A DNA stretch of 32,696 nucleotides from Candidatus Omnitrophota bacterium (GTDB lineage: Bacteria > Omnitrophota > Gorgyraeia > Zapsychrales > Fredricksoniimonadaceae), in contig CAIOTT010000056.1 in assembly GCA_903861305.1 (NCBI GenBank), forward strand, positions 69,918-102,613, read 5' to 3'. This document shows positions 10,101-16,464 of this stretch, one piece after another (the first letter of the stretch is position 1; each line of letters begins with the position of its first letter). A program made the translations under genes and the position numbers. Under the pieces are notes generated by a model. The model was not told where the DNA came from, searched no databases, and saw only the letters and a list, made by a program, of their open reading frames with translations.

Positions 10101-13100
10101 TGCTTCTGAATAGCCTGAAGCTCTTTTTGCTTCTCAAGGGCCTTTTTCTTCTGAAGCGCCTTATGCGCCTCAAGCACCCTTTTCTTTTCAGCGGCTTTTT
10201 GCTTTTCAAGAGACGCCATTTCCTTAATAGTCTCTTGTCTTTCAAGCGCCCCCCGTAAGTCCTGGATACGATCCGCGTCAACAGTCCCCGTCAGGCGGGC
10301 ATACCTGATCAATATTGTCGCGTCAAGCTCAAAGCGGACCTGGCCCAGGGCCTTCAACCGGTCCATGATCAATTCGATCTTGAGAAATAACTGTTGCTGC
10401 AAAATTGAATAAATATCATGTCCGTCAAAGATCTGCTGTTCCAGCAGCCAATTGATACGCCCTAACGCCTGATCCCTGGCGAACCAGCGCAGTGTTCTTG
10501 CCAGTACCGCCGCTTCATGAATGCTGAAAAGAAGCTGTCCTGCGGCATTTTCATATCTTAACAATTCAATTAAGAAAAGGATCCGCGCATGCCAATCCGG
10601 TTCTTGCGCGATCTTTTCAAGTTCATCCTTGTCCAGATCCTGTCCATGGAATTTCATGCGTGACAACTGGCCGGGGACCGCGTCCGTTTTGATACCTTCA
10701 AGATCTTTCAAGAACATTCCAACATCAACGGGCAGGCCGTCTGGTCCCGGATCAACGGTCAGCCCTTCCGGGAGATCCACGTCCGTATCCTCATGTTCCA
10801 ACCTGTCCTTTATTTCCCGCCAGGGGTCTTTACCGAAAGCTCCCAGTTTGGTCGCATAGGCCATCAGCTTGAGGCCATCCGACGAGGAAGGTTCCCACCC
10901 TTCCGCGAGCAGTTCATCGATCGTGTTCCTGGCCTGATTCAATTTACGGCTTGCCAAAAGCACAAAGAACTGCTCCTCATCAAGGACCCTCTGCTCCAGG
11001 AACCAGGCCGCGTTCCCGGACATCCGCTGCCTGTTCGCTTCCTCCATGACATTCGTCAGCACAAGGGCCCTGGAGAGATCAAAAAGAGGCTCCCCCTTTT
11101 TATTCAAATATCCAAGAAGCTCGATCAAAAACAGGACCCGCGCGTACCGGTCTTTCCCACGGGCAAGCCTTTGCGCGTCCGTGGGGTCCAGGGATGCCCC
11201 CTTGAAATTGATGCGCGGCAACTGGCGGGCAAATGTCTCCGGGTCATCGGTCTTTTTCAGATCATTCAGAAAGCCCCGGGGATCCACCGCGCCGCCCCCC
11301 TTTTCAGGAGTGATGGCGATCCATGGCGGAATGACCATGCCGGAACGGTCTTTCTTTTGAAGCTCCCGGCGTAGATCCTTTAAACGCTCCTTATCGGCGG
11401 GGCCATGCAGGCGGGCATACCGGATCAATATACTGGCGTCAAGCGCAAGGAACGGAGGGCCATCCTGCCGCAAGAGGCTGATCATCGAGCTGATATTCAC
11501 AAATAACTGATGATGCACGATGGCATAAATATCATGCCCGTCAAAGACCTGTTGCTCCTGCAGCCAATGGATGCGCCCTAAAGCCTGTTCCCTGGCGAAC
11601 CAGTGCAGGGATCGCGCCAGGACCGCCGCTTCATGCGTGTTGAACAGCGGCCGGCCTCCCGCATTTTCATATCCCAACAATTCAATGTAAAACAGGGCCC
11701 GCGCATACCAATCCGGTTCACGGGCGATCTTTTCGAATTCCTTTTTATCCGGGTCCTGTCCCTGGAATTTCATCCGCGACAATTGGCCGGGGACCGCCTC
11801 CCGGGAGCTCCCTTCGAGGTCTTTCAGGAATCCCCGGACATCCACAAACTGGCCATCGCGTCCCCGCTCAATGGTCAATCCATCCGGGATACTCACATGC
11901 GTATCCTTGTGTTTCAACCTGATCTTTATTTCCTCCCAGGGATCTTTGCCCAGAAAATCCAGTTTGGTTGTATACGCCAGCATCCTGGCACCATCCCGGG
12001 GGGACGGCTCCCAACCTTCCGCCAGCAGTTCATCGATCAGACGACTGGCCTGATGCAATTTGCGGCAGGACAATAGTGCAAAGAACTGCTGGTCATCCAG
12101 CACTTCCTGTTTCACGAACCATGCGACCTGCCCGGACACCTGTGTCCTGTGCGCCGCGGGCAATGTACTCGCCATCACAAGCGATCTGGACAGATCAAAA
12201 AGCGGCACCCCCTGCCGATCCGTATATCCCAGGAATTCGATCAAAGACAGGACCCGCGCGTACGGGTCTTTCGTACGGGAGATCTTTTCAGCCCTTTTGC
12301 TGTCCAGAGCCTGCCCCTGGTACCTAAGCCGCTGAAGTTGATCATAAAATGCACCGGTGGTTTCTATACCTGCAAGCTGTTGCAGGAAATCCCGGACAAC
12401 ATGGTCACCAGGCTTCCCGTCTATGGTCAAACCTTCCGGGATCGTTATAGCGGCAAGGGACGCCTCGGCGGCGTCGGAACGGATCTCCAGCTCATTGGCG
12501 CCATCATAATCAAGCGACTGGTCAAAGATCTCTTCCAGTTCGACGCGTTCGCCATTCAGCCAAACCGTCACGCTGTCATCGGCTAAAGCCCTTTCCAGTG
12601 TCTCGCGGACATCAGCAAAAGATACTCCGAATTTCTGCAAAGCTTCACCCCAGGATTCCGCCTCCAGGTCAAGGCCATGTCCCAGGATATTCAGATGCAC
12701 AGGCACCAGGACCCCTCTCCCTGTCCAAAGTTCATCGCCCGTGCGTGAAGGGTTGATGGGCGGGGCGGGAATAATATGGTATAAGGTCACTTCGGAAAAA
12801 CCGCCGACACCTTTCTTATCCAATGACCGCTCCCTGCCATACTTCTTCGCATACACCAGGTCTTTATAGGTCCATTTTTTCAGCAGCCTGCGCTCGATCT
12901 CTTCTTCATCCAGGCCCGCATTCACAAAAAACTGCCTCCTGTCGCGTATTTGCCGGACAGGTGAAGGCAATTCCTGACGATACACGTGAGGTATTTTATA
13001 CTGATATATTATGGCCCAGTTCCTCATGAAATTGTCCATGCCTGAATTGGCACGGGCCCAGCGATACTTGCCGCAGTAACGGTCGAATCTGGCCTTGAGC

Positions 13101-16045
13101 CCATCCCCTTCCTGGCTTAAGCGCATATACTCAGGAAGGAACTCCTTGAAGAGCCACCCCTGCATCCGGTTGCGAACATCCAGGCTGAAGCTGAGGAACA
13201 AACGCCGCACAATGGGATCTTCCTGCCTTTTCCCTGCTTCCACTTCCTTCAACAGGGCCTTGTCCTCGACAACAGAATCATCAATGTATTGCTTTAGTTC
13301 GTCGGACAGGATGCCGAGCTCATTGAAGAGGAATTTTACGTCCTGCACATCTACCTGAAGGCCCGTTTCAACACCGCTTTTTTTATTCACCATCGTCCCG
13401 GAAACCAGGTCGGCTTTTAATTTCAACGCATCAAGCGGCAATCCCCCTGTTTTATTTACCGTCCGTAACAATAACTTGCTGCGCATATCTCCGGCGAAAA
13501 CAATGGAATTAAGGATCCGCCGCACAGGCAAACCGGTCGATCTAAGCGTGGACCACAATTTCTTGAACAACTCACCTTTTTCCGCAGACCACTGCCCTAT
13601 ACTGATAGAAAAATAGACATCCTCACCATCGGCGATCATCCAACCTTCTTCCTCCTGCGCCATCCAGAAATCCACGACCTGCCTCAAATATCCTATATTC
13701 CTGAGTAACATGACCTTGATCTTGAAAGCGTTGAACAACGGGAACCCGTCATGATCAACCTTTTGTGAAAGCCAGTCGATCTTCGGCATGATCGTTCCGA
13801 GTTCTTCCAATGAAACACGGTCAACCACATACAAAGCTTCCTTCCCCGTGAGCAATCTTTTCCCGCCACGCCGGTACGCCGCAAGAGCCCTGAACATCAT
13901 GAACCGCCGGCAGGCGCCATCCGCCCCAAGTATCCGGTTCAGATCTTTGATCATGTTGGGATCATCCGTCGCTTCTGCGTACTCCCGAAAAACTTTTATG
14001 AACTGCTCTTTAAGCCACGCCGCAGACTGCTGCCTGATATCGAGGCTGAAACTGTAAGCAACCCGCTGAAAGATATCCTCGCTTTCGGCAGAAACATCGC
14101 TTGCCGTTAACTTTTCCAGCAATGCCCTGTCTTCCCGGACCTGCGCATCCACGTGAGCGTCGAAGGCCTCAGGCCCATTTAACAACTTGCGTAACTCATG
14201 AACACCGGCCACATCGATCCTCGTCATCCCTCTGACGATCCGTTCCTGCTGCTCACTGCCCCAACGCGCTTTATTGTTCGTCTTTTTCCGCATCCAGACC
14301 AAAAATGAAATGATGGTTGAAAACTTCGTCCGGCCATCAAGATGCTGACGAAAATATTTCAAGATCGCGGGATCATCATCCAGTCCCCACTGCATGAACT
14401 GAACAATATCACTCGCCTTGAACAACCACTTTCCTGAGATCATCTGTTCTTGCGCCAGTGACTGGGCCTTTGCCGGCAAAAGAGACTGTTGATCGATAGC
14501 CGCATATCTAACCAATTGAACAGCGTGGTTGGCAGTGAACAATCTTTGCCCATCCCTCTTCAGGTCCAAAAGCTTCATTAACGCAAGCAGCCGATCCTGC
14601 AACCCTTTCTTGCCGGCGATGAACAATGCGGTCTGCTCCGTAAAGATATCCGCACCATCCATTTTCATGCGCCGAAGTTGAAGGGCCATGGCCTTGCGCT
14701 GATCCTGATCTCTTTTTTTATAAGTAGAAAATTTAATAAGAAGGGCGTCGAAACTATCTATATGCCCGTCAACCTCAGGCGCGATGGTCAGCCCCCGTGG
14801 GACCTTAACACCAACAGCCTCCCCATTGGCCGACACACTTTCAGCCTCGACATGGACCTCCAAGGGCTGCTGCAGCGCCAGTTGCGACGCGTCGATCGCT
14901 GTGACTGTCTCCGGGGCGATCTTCATCTGCATGCCGCCCGCGAAATATTTCCTGGGGATCGTTTCCCGGGTGGCCGGATCATATTCTTCACGGATAAAAT
15001 TATAAGCGCCTTTTTTGAAGGCTTCCACATACCGGCCCCAGATAGCCTCGGCTTCTTTGGGGTCATCGATATTGATGCCCGGGACCTTGTTATGGTCCAC
15101 ATAGAACCCGAGCGGAGACCCCGGCATGGCGCCCAGGAGCTTCTTCTTGTACCAGGCCGCAAGGATGAGTGAATTGTAAACCTGGCGTAACGGCGCGAAA
15201 TTTTTTCCTTCGTTGACTTCTTTTTCGAGGACAGGAATGATTATCTCGCGGATGATATCTTTGGGCAGATCTTCCCCCCTCCCATCCCCTACCTGCCGAG
15301 GGGAGGGCTCTAATGGCAGGGCAGATAATGCACCGTTCTTTTCCATAGACCGATAATCTGACTCCAGCATGACCTTGAGGCGTGCCTCGACCACGTACCC
15401 CACGGCAGACTCCGGAGGCAACCCGTCTGTCGCGCGCGGCTTTTCGTACACCACAGCCTTCGCGGGCATGATCCAAACTTTGTTGAACGTATCGACCGGG
15501 ATATCCGTGGTCCCGAATTTTGTCCGCGCCTGCCGGTACACTTCTTCCCAGAATTTCTTTCCCAGCCCGTCCTCGGGGTACATCAGGCTCGCGGTGAGCT
15601 GCTTTAACAGATAGTCCTGCGCGAGAAGGTCCCGCCCCATTTCCGTCCGGCCAAAAGCGTCCGGAACAATACGGTCCTTCTCGTACGGTGAAAGATTGAC
15701 CCACAGTTCGTTCTCGGGGACTGTGAGCGAAGCGAGGAAATATTTGATCAGGCGGGTCGCGACGGCTTTCACCTGCGCATCGGCTGCTGAAGGATCTCCT
15801 TTATCGAGGATAAAATCGAAACGGAAAGGGTCATCACGAAAAACCTTGATGCCCTTTAATAAAGGTGGCGCGAACACAGGGCTCAAGGCAATACGGGCCC
15901 CAGGTTCCGGCAGCAAAGCCACCCCCTGGGCATAGGCGCGCAGGTCCGACATTAAAAATGCCGGTATCAGCACAGCCGCCAGGACCCTGTGGATCATTTG
16001 CTTTACGCGCAATCCCATCCCCTGTTTTGAAAAGACCACGTCCAC
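3932..16045 (-). CDS. Giant exported repeat protein (giant protein 1, 4037 aa)
   Basis: An exported protein of unknown function. A signal peptide spans about residues 10-39 (VLAAVLIPAFLMSDL core, cleavage likely after AYA). Next comes a head (about 50-372) clearly homologous to that of giant protein 2, including WVNLSPYEKDRIV, TEMGRD, DTFNKVWIMP and IPRKYFAGGM. A divergent first repeat follows at 415, then a unique region with a duplicated module of about 290 aa. From 1200 come 14 repeats, starting at residues 1200, 1386, 1572, 1758, 2005, 2226, 2415, 2601, 2788, 2975, 3210, 3443, 3630 and 3849. The last is truncated and runs into a tail starting GGIDL. The repeat core has QLxRMxFxG, DRYARVLFLIELL and IFDGHDIYxI, probably helical; I recognise no named fold. 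The start is uncertain: the track uses GTG at 16045, and ATG at 16018 or 15997 also keeps the signal peptide. No frameshift is seen. Confidence 0.9.
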   Translation of the reverse strand: MDVVFSKQGMGLRVKQMIHRVLAAVLIPAFLMSDLRAYAQGVALLPEPGARIALSPVFAPPLLKGIKVFRDDPFRFDFILDKGDPSAADAQVKAVATRLIKYFLASLTVPENELWVNLSPYEKDRIVPDAFGRTEMGRDLLAQDYLLKQLTASLMYPEDGLGKKFWEEVYRQARTKFGTTDIPVDTFNKVWIMPAKAVVYEKPRATDGLPPESAVGYVVEARLKVMLESDYRSMEKNGALSALPLEPSPRQVGDGRGEDLPKDIIREIIIPVLEKEVNEGKNFAPLRQVYNSLILAAWYKKKLLGAMPGSPLGFYVDHNKVPGINIDDPKEAEAIWGRYVEAFKKGAYNFIREEYDPATRETIPRKYFAGGMQMKIAPETVTAIDASQLALQQPLEVHVEAESVSANGEAVGVKVPRGLTIAPEVDGHIDSFDALLIKFSTYKKRDQDQRKAMALQLRRMKMDGADIFTEQTALFIAGKKGLQDRLLALMKLLDLKRDGQRLFTANHAVQLVRYAAIDQQSLLPAKAQSLAQEQMISGKWLFKASDIVQFMQWGLDDDPAILKYFRQHLDGRTKFSTIISFLVWMRKKTNNKARWGSEQQERIVRGMTRIDVAGVHELRKLLNGPEAFDAHVDAQVREDRALLEKLTASDVSAESEDIFQRVAYSFSLDIRQQSAAWLKEQFIKVFREYAEATDDPNMIKDLNRILGADGACRRFMMFRALAAYRRGGKRLLTGKEALYVVDRVSLEELGTIMPKIDWLSQKVDHDGFPLFNAFKIKVMLLRNIGYLRQVVDFWMAQEEEGWMIADGEDVYFSISIGQWSAEKGELFKKLWSTLRSTGLPVRRILNSIVFAGDMRSKLLLRTVNKTGGLPLDALKLKADLVSGTMVNKKSGVETGLQVDVQDVKFLFNELGILSDELKQYIDDSVVEDKALLKEVEAGKRQEDPIVRRLFLSFSLDVRNRMQGWLFKEFLPEYMRLSQEGDGLKARFDRYCGKYRWARANSGMDNFMRNWAIIYQYKIPHVYRQELPSPVRQIRDRRQFFVNAGLDEEEIERRLLKKWTYKDLVYAKKYGRERSLDKKGVGGFSEVTLYHIIPAPPINPSRTGDELWTGRGVLVPVHLNILGHGLDLEAESWGEALQKFGVSFADVRETLERALADDSVTVWLNGERVELEEIFDQSLDYDGANELEIRSDAAEASLAAITIPEGLTIDGKPGDHVVRDFLQQLAGIETTGAFYDQLQRLRYQGQALDSKRAEKISRTKDPYARVLSLIEFLGYTDRQGVPLFDLSRSLVMASTLPAAHRTQVSGQVAWFVKQEVLDDQQFFALLSCRKLHQASRLIDELLAEGWEPSPRDGARMLAYTTKLDFLGKDPWEEIKIRLKHKDTHVSIPDGLTIERGRDGQFVDVRGFLKDLEGSSREAVPGQLSRMKFQGQDPDKKEFEKIAREPDWYARALFYIELLGYENAGGRPLFNTHEAAVLARSLHWFAREQALGRIHWLQEQQVFDGHDIYAIVHHQLFVNISSMISLLRQDGPPFLALDASILIRYARLHGPADKERLKDLRRELQKKDRSGMVIPPWIAITPEKGGGAVDPRGFLNDLKKTDDPETFARQLPRINFKGASLDPTDAQRLARGKDRYARVLFLIELLGYLNKKGEPLFDLSRALVLTNVMEEANRQRMSGNAAWFLEQRVLDEEQFFVLLASRKLNQARNTIDELLAEGWEPSSSDGLKLMAYATKLGAFGKDPWREIKDRLEHEDTDVDLPEGLTVDPGPDGLPVDVGMFLKDLEGIKTDAVPGQLSRMKFHGQDLDKDELEKIAQEPDWHARILFLIELLRYENAAGQLLFSIHEAAVLARTLRWFARDQALGRINWLLEQQIFDGHDIYSILQQQLFLKIELIMDRLKALGQVRFELDATILIRYARLTGTVDADRIQDLRGALERQETIKEMASLEKQKAAEKKRVLEAHKALQKKKALEKQKELQAIQKQKVLEKQKALEENEAPLRGILARIPPGLAPVNISPKDGIPQEFLAILKAASGDEEVFARQFARITFAGKRVADERNAVALVKPAARFARTLFLVELLMRKNDGGQPLFGLQAAVVLAGKLSVTKKKDYHWQINLLLQQGIFDGHDIYRILAEGVFEEVQWLVNKLTVDKEKVYVWKLAELDSKVLLTYAVRPELLLTEMARAIDAALWARKKDALVHRNEIKDPSGRLTPERADADAAEASVVGITIPAGLTIDPENGRGMEDARDFLQRLGQAGRESFFEGQLPRMRFQGEVVWDPQAAGRLAVKKDRYARVLVLMELLNYRNNEGEPLFDLSRARVLANSLERSNRMQLPGQVNWFLGQTVLDDRQFYTLLARSWLERARALIDDLSREGYRLSRVDGIRLMAYMSNQGAFGNDPWEWIKEKLKSNEMSTSFPQGLAVDAGDDGKPVDVGEYLKGLKEVQEGVLLKELRRIKFRGQALDHNAWAKITREPDRYARVLFVIALLTYQDENGQLLFTLDQIMSLAGSPGLNVREQALWRINWLLKQGIFDSDDIYYIIKNTIFLKIELLMAGLSQAVPEVRGPDSKMLIKHAMMPGRIDAERIKRIRTELEAIEAFVTGIPRWISVGPAAGNEEVAVADFLRDLKETDDEEVFTRQLARLMSQGRPIGPVAAKEIARSGDRYAQALFVVELLTYVNVQGLPLFDPEQAVTIAGSSGPRGRSQVRSRLQWLMEQDIFDGSDISYILKNRLVVKIRFMIEQLMQSGREAPVLDGKILLKYAVMWVPKDGAWLNNLRAELEKKEVPVKFAPEGVSITPEAGSGDVDVPGFMKQLQKIDDKDEFARQLQRISFHGAGVKQKAAEEISREDDRYARAVFLIELWAYRDKAGRPLFSFSQALTLARRYGANFRRWAPARTGWLAAQGLFDGNDIYRIFRGRLYKRIRSLVDALKNGGQPWVDVEGKVLIKYAADRKLTDRECLQRVRKELLAQKDPVAELPEWVSVEPQADGEVGDVRAFWQSLKKIKDEGAFAGQLLRISLQGIPLRLDIAKEIAQKPDRYERALSLVELSTFKDDQGGPLLDYYQVVTLATFLGTKTRAGVVANVPWLKEQGIVDADDIFNIFVESLLGKIKGYIQKLRKEGWRPPFDGKVLIKYARKPYGGAGKGIYINAIKKELEERKASPGARRVDRSAGKMTPAEGRGKRPGDQLTRTLVVRSVQKAVGAYPFPAIVAGAAPVIISPDIGAPADFLKELAGTSGDEQAFARQLARMEFGGKRVVEARGVKKVLMSPGRYARVVFLAELLTYKDKQGRPLFDLDDAVLLAGKSYMSKKRSYRSQMVALRQLGIFDGHDISRIVAGNVFEEVQWLLNKLTKNKDEDRDKNKGKDEEKEEVVYVWKLTELNGKILTEYATRSDLRLDDMVVRIDAELWKNKREDLVRRGLITDPPGPVALDRFNTDAAEASVATVTVPEGLTIDGNSGDDLVRVYLKNFEKTSRGEPFRVQLSRLRFNGDKVWEEPAAGRLAKKKDGYARVLFFMELLNYKNKEGRPLFDIPRAATLARLLGRYRRGKVAGQVSWFLGQNDIDATKFFNLVQLGTIEQVMALIDSLKTKKRKLSPYTYKQLMQYRKFFSSTVRNASKMTAVTLTNRDIVLSLGQKLTIAPGEAGRSTDVMDFLKTLVSDSWDKDVFSRQLLRMRWDGEKMLEESEANAIAKKDDRYERAMSLLDFLMYRKNSGEAIFTPHRAAVLAISFGNTFRKNMPGYVEWFLGQQIFDSADFYNLLLGNGRIERAQVLVRQLELEGYKLSVADSQVLMKYARRSGLVEKERFNNAKQYLDKKVQAVITASREKKTDRRKKVVEPLVRPSPVKFSAQAVPAGLKAVHIDPDSDFPQIDILRQQGIFDTHDISRVIEANVFEKVQSLIKELMAKDAWELKELDGKILVQYAIQSGKSPDEVFAQVAMVLWNKKREALVRNGKIKDPGKVATSAGMDLDHAAVPGGIDLGPGMQAVESRDAGQGAVFQFVPDALHKLDGADGIRPVIIGMEPLKDISEFLGLLPVSAGK
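5938..6002 (-). repeat. Low-complexity Lys/Asp/Glu insertion in repeat 11
   Basis: Between NKLT and VVYVWKL, repeat 11 has about 20 charged residues (KNKDEDRDKNKGKDEEKEE) where its closest relative, repeat 5, has only VDKEK. On the plus strand it reads as a pyrimidine-rich run of cttt/tctt words, consistent with slippage expansion. It is in frame. Confidence 0.65.
10045..10245 (-). repeat. Lys/Glu/Gln coiled-coil insertion in repeat 4
   Basis: Repeat 4 is extended by about 60 residues rich in K, E, Q, A and L, with repeated LEKQKAL and ALQKKKAL words and a heptad look. This explains the 741-base spacing to the next unit. At DNA level, short words such as gcttctcaag and ctttttgcttct recur, indicating local tandem growth. 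It probably forms a helix or coiled-coil spacer. Confidence 0.7.
12449..14803 (-). other. Central region of giant protein 1: divergent repeat 0 and duplicated module
   Basis: Residues 415-1199. The first part (VPRGLTIAPEVDG, QLRRMKMDG, RLLALMKLLDLKRDGQRLF) is a divergent copy of the array repeat. Two copies of another module follow, marked by VREDRALLEKL...SFSLDIRQQSAAWLKEQF (near 640-680) and VVEDKALLKEV...SFSLDVRNRMQGWLFKEF (near 925-970), about 290 residues apart. It ends in ELEIRSDAAEASL, the same linker that ends the type C repeats. No named domain is recognised. Confidence 0.6.
14929..15898 (-). other. Shared N-terminal head domain of giant protein 1
   Basis: Residues about 50-372 align with residues about 97-400 of giant protein 2 over nearly their whole length. 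The best blocks are WVNLSPYEKDRIV, LKQLTASLxYPEDxLGKxFW, DTFNKVWIxP, IIPxxEKEVNxGxNF, LRQxYNSxILAxWYKK and the closing PxKYxxGG. The copies differ mainly in loops. I know no named family for it; from memory the region recurs in Omnitrophota proteins. Confidence 0.8.
15281..15307. repeat. GC-rich palindrome inside the head of giant gene 1
   Basis: The plus strand has cccatcccct, an 8-base spacer, and aggggaggg, which pair with one bulged base. The element is translated as the odd stretch LEPSPRQVGDGRGEDL in a loop where giant protein 2 has unrelated sequence. It looks like a small palindromic element inserted in frame. Confidence 0.45.
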
Positions 16046-16047
16046 CT

Positions 16048-16084
16048 ATTATGAAAGATAACATATATTATTTATAGGTTTCAA
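16048..16084 (-). promoter_or_regulatory. Candidate promoter of giant gene 1
   Basis: The 35-base gap before giant gene 1 is strikingly AT-rich. On the minus strand TTGAAA (16079-16084) lies 18 bases before TATCTT (16055-16060), a fair sigma-70-like pair. Transcription would begin only a few bases before the GTG at 16045, which slightly favours a downstream start (16018 or 15997). Confidence 0.35.
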
Positions 16085-16464
16085 GCTGCGGGGGCAAGGG
16101 GGGCCGAAGGACGGTCCGGCATAGCGTGATACTGGTAATGATTGACTTCGATCGTGCCGTTAAAGAGCTTGCGCAGCTTGTCAGGGCGGGCGTCATCCCA
16201 TGCCGCGGCGTCAATGGATGGCCAGTGTTGCGCCGCGAACTCCCGGTTGATGCCCGGGGCCATATGGCGCGCGATCAGTGCGGCTTCGATAAGGATCGTT
16301 CCGGAACCGCACATGGGATCGATCAGGAGCGTTTCTCGGTCCCAGGGGCTGAGCAGGACCCTGTCGGCAACAAGAAGGTCATGGAAACCAAGGTCCTGCA
16401 GTTCGCGTTTAACGATCGCCTCAAGCCCGAATGTTGAAGTTACGATCAGACGGATCTTTTTCAT
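16081..16464 (-). pseudogene. Remnant of an RlmL/YpsC-type rRNA methyltransferase
   Basis: An ORF of 127 aa that still reads as the start and middle of a THUMP-type 23S rRNA guanine methyltransferase, whose members are usually about 370 aa or more. Residues 1-27 (MKKIRLIVTSTFGLEAIVKR and following) are the family N-terminus. From about residue 38 it jumps to SPWDRETLLIDPMCGSGTILIEAAL, APGINREFA and HWPSIDAA, the SAM-binding part of the C-terminal domain. The THUMP domain and linker between them are missing without a frame change, and the NPPY catalytic motif is missing at the end. The last 30 residues are unrelated to the family. It overlaps the RNase gene stop by ATGA, so it is still placed as a translated gene. 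It is almost surely not a working methyltransferase. Confidence 0.75.

Larger units (their letters stand above)
4130..12448 (-). repeat. Coding tandem repeat array of 14 units in giant gene 1
   Basis: Units start (minus strand, downward) at 12448, 11890, 11332, 10774, 10033, 9370, 8803, 8245, 7684, 7123, 6418, 5719, 5158 and 4501. Spacings are 558, 558, 558, 741, 663, 567, 558, 561, 561, 705, 699, 561 and 657 bases. Each unit opens with a strand-like IPxGLTI-x-P-like segment. Three kinds of C-terminal half recur. Type B has LIDELLAEGWEP and GKDPW. Type A has IFDGHDIY and ILIRYAR. Type C has VYVWKLxEL and DAAEASV. The order is B A B A C B A A A A C B (A/B) C. Exact 16-mers and one 26-mer shared between distant units indicate recent duplication or gene conversion. 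Confidence 0.85.

Noticed and set aside
4130-12448. CRISPR-like or intergenic repeat array
   Set aside because: The period is about 558 bases, the repeats are coding and diverged, and the reading frame is open throughout.
3932-16045. Giant ORF 1 as an artefact of low stop density in GC-rich DNA
   Set aside because: The repeats keep protein-level motifs with synonymous changes across units, and there is a signal peptide and homologous ends; it is a real coding sequence.
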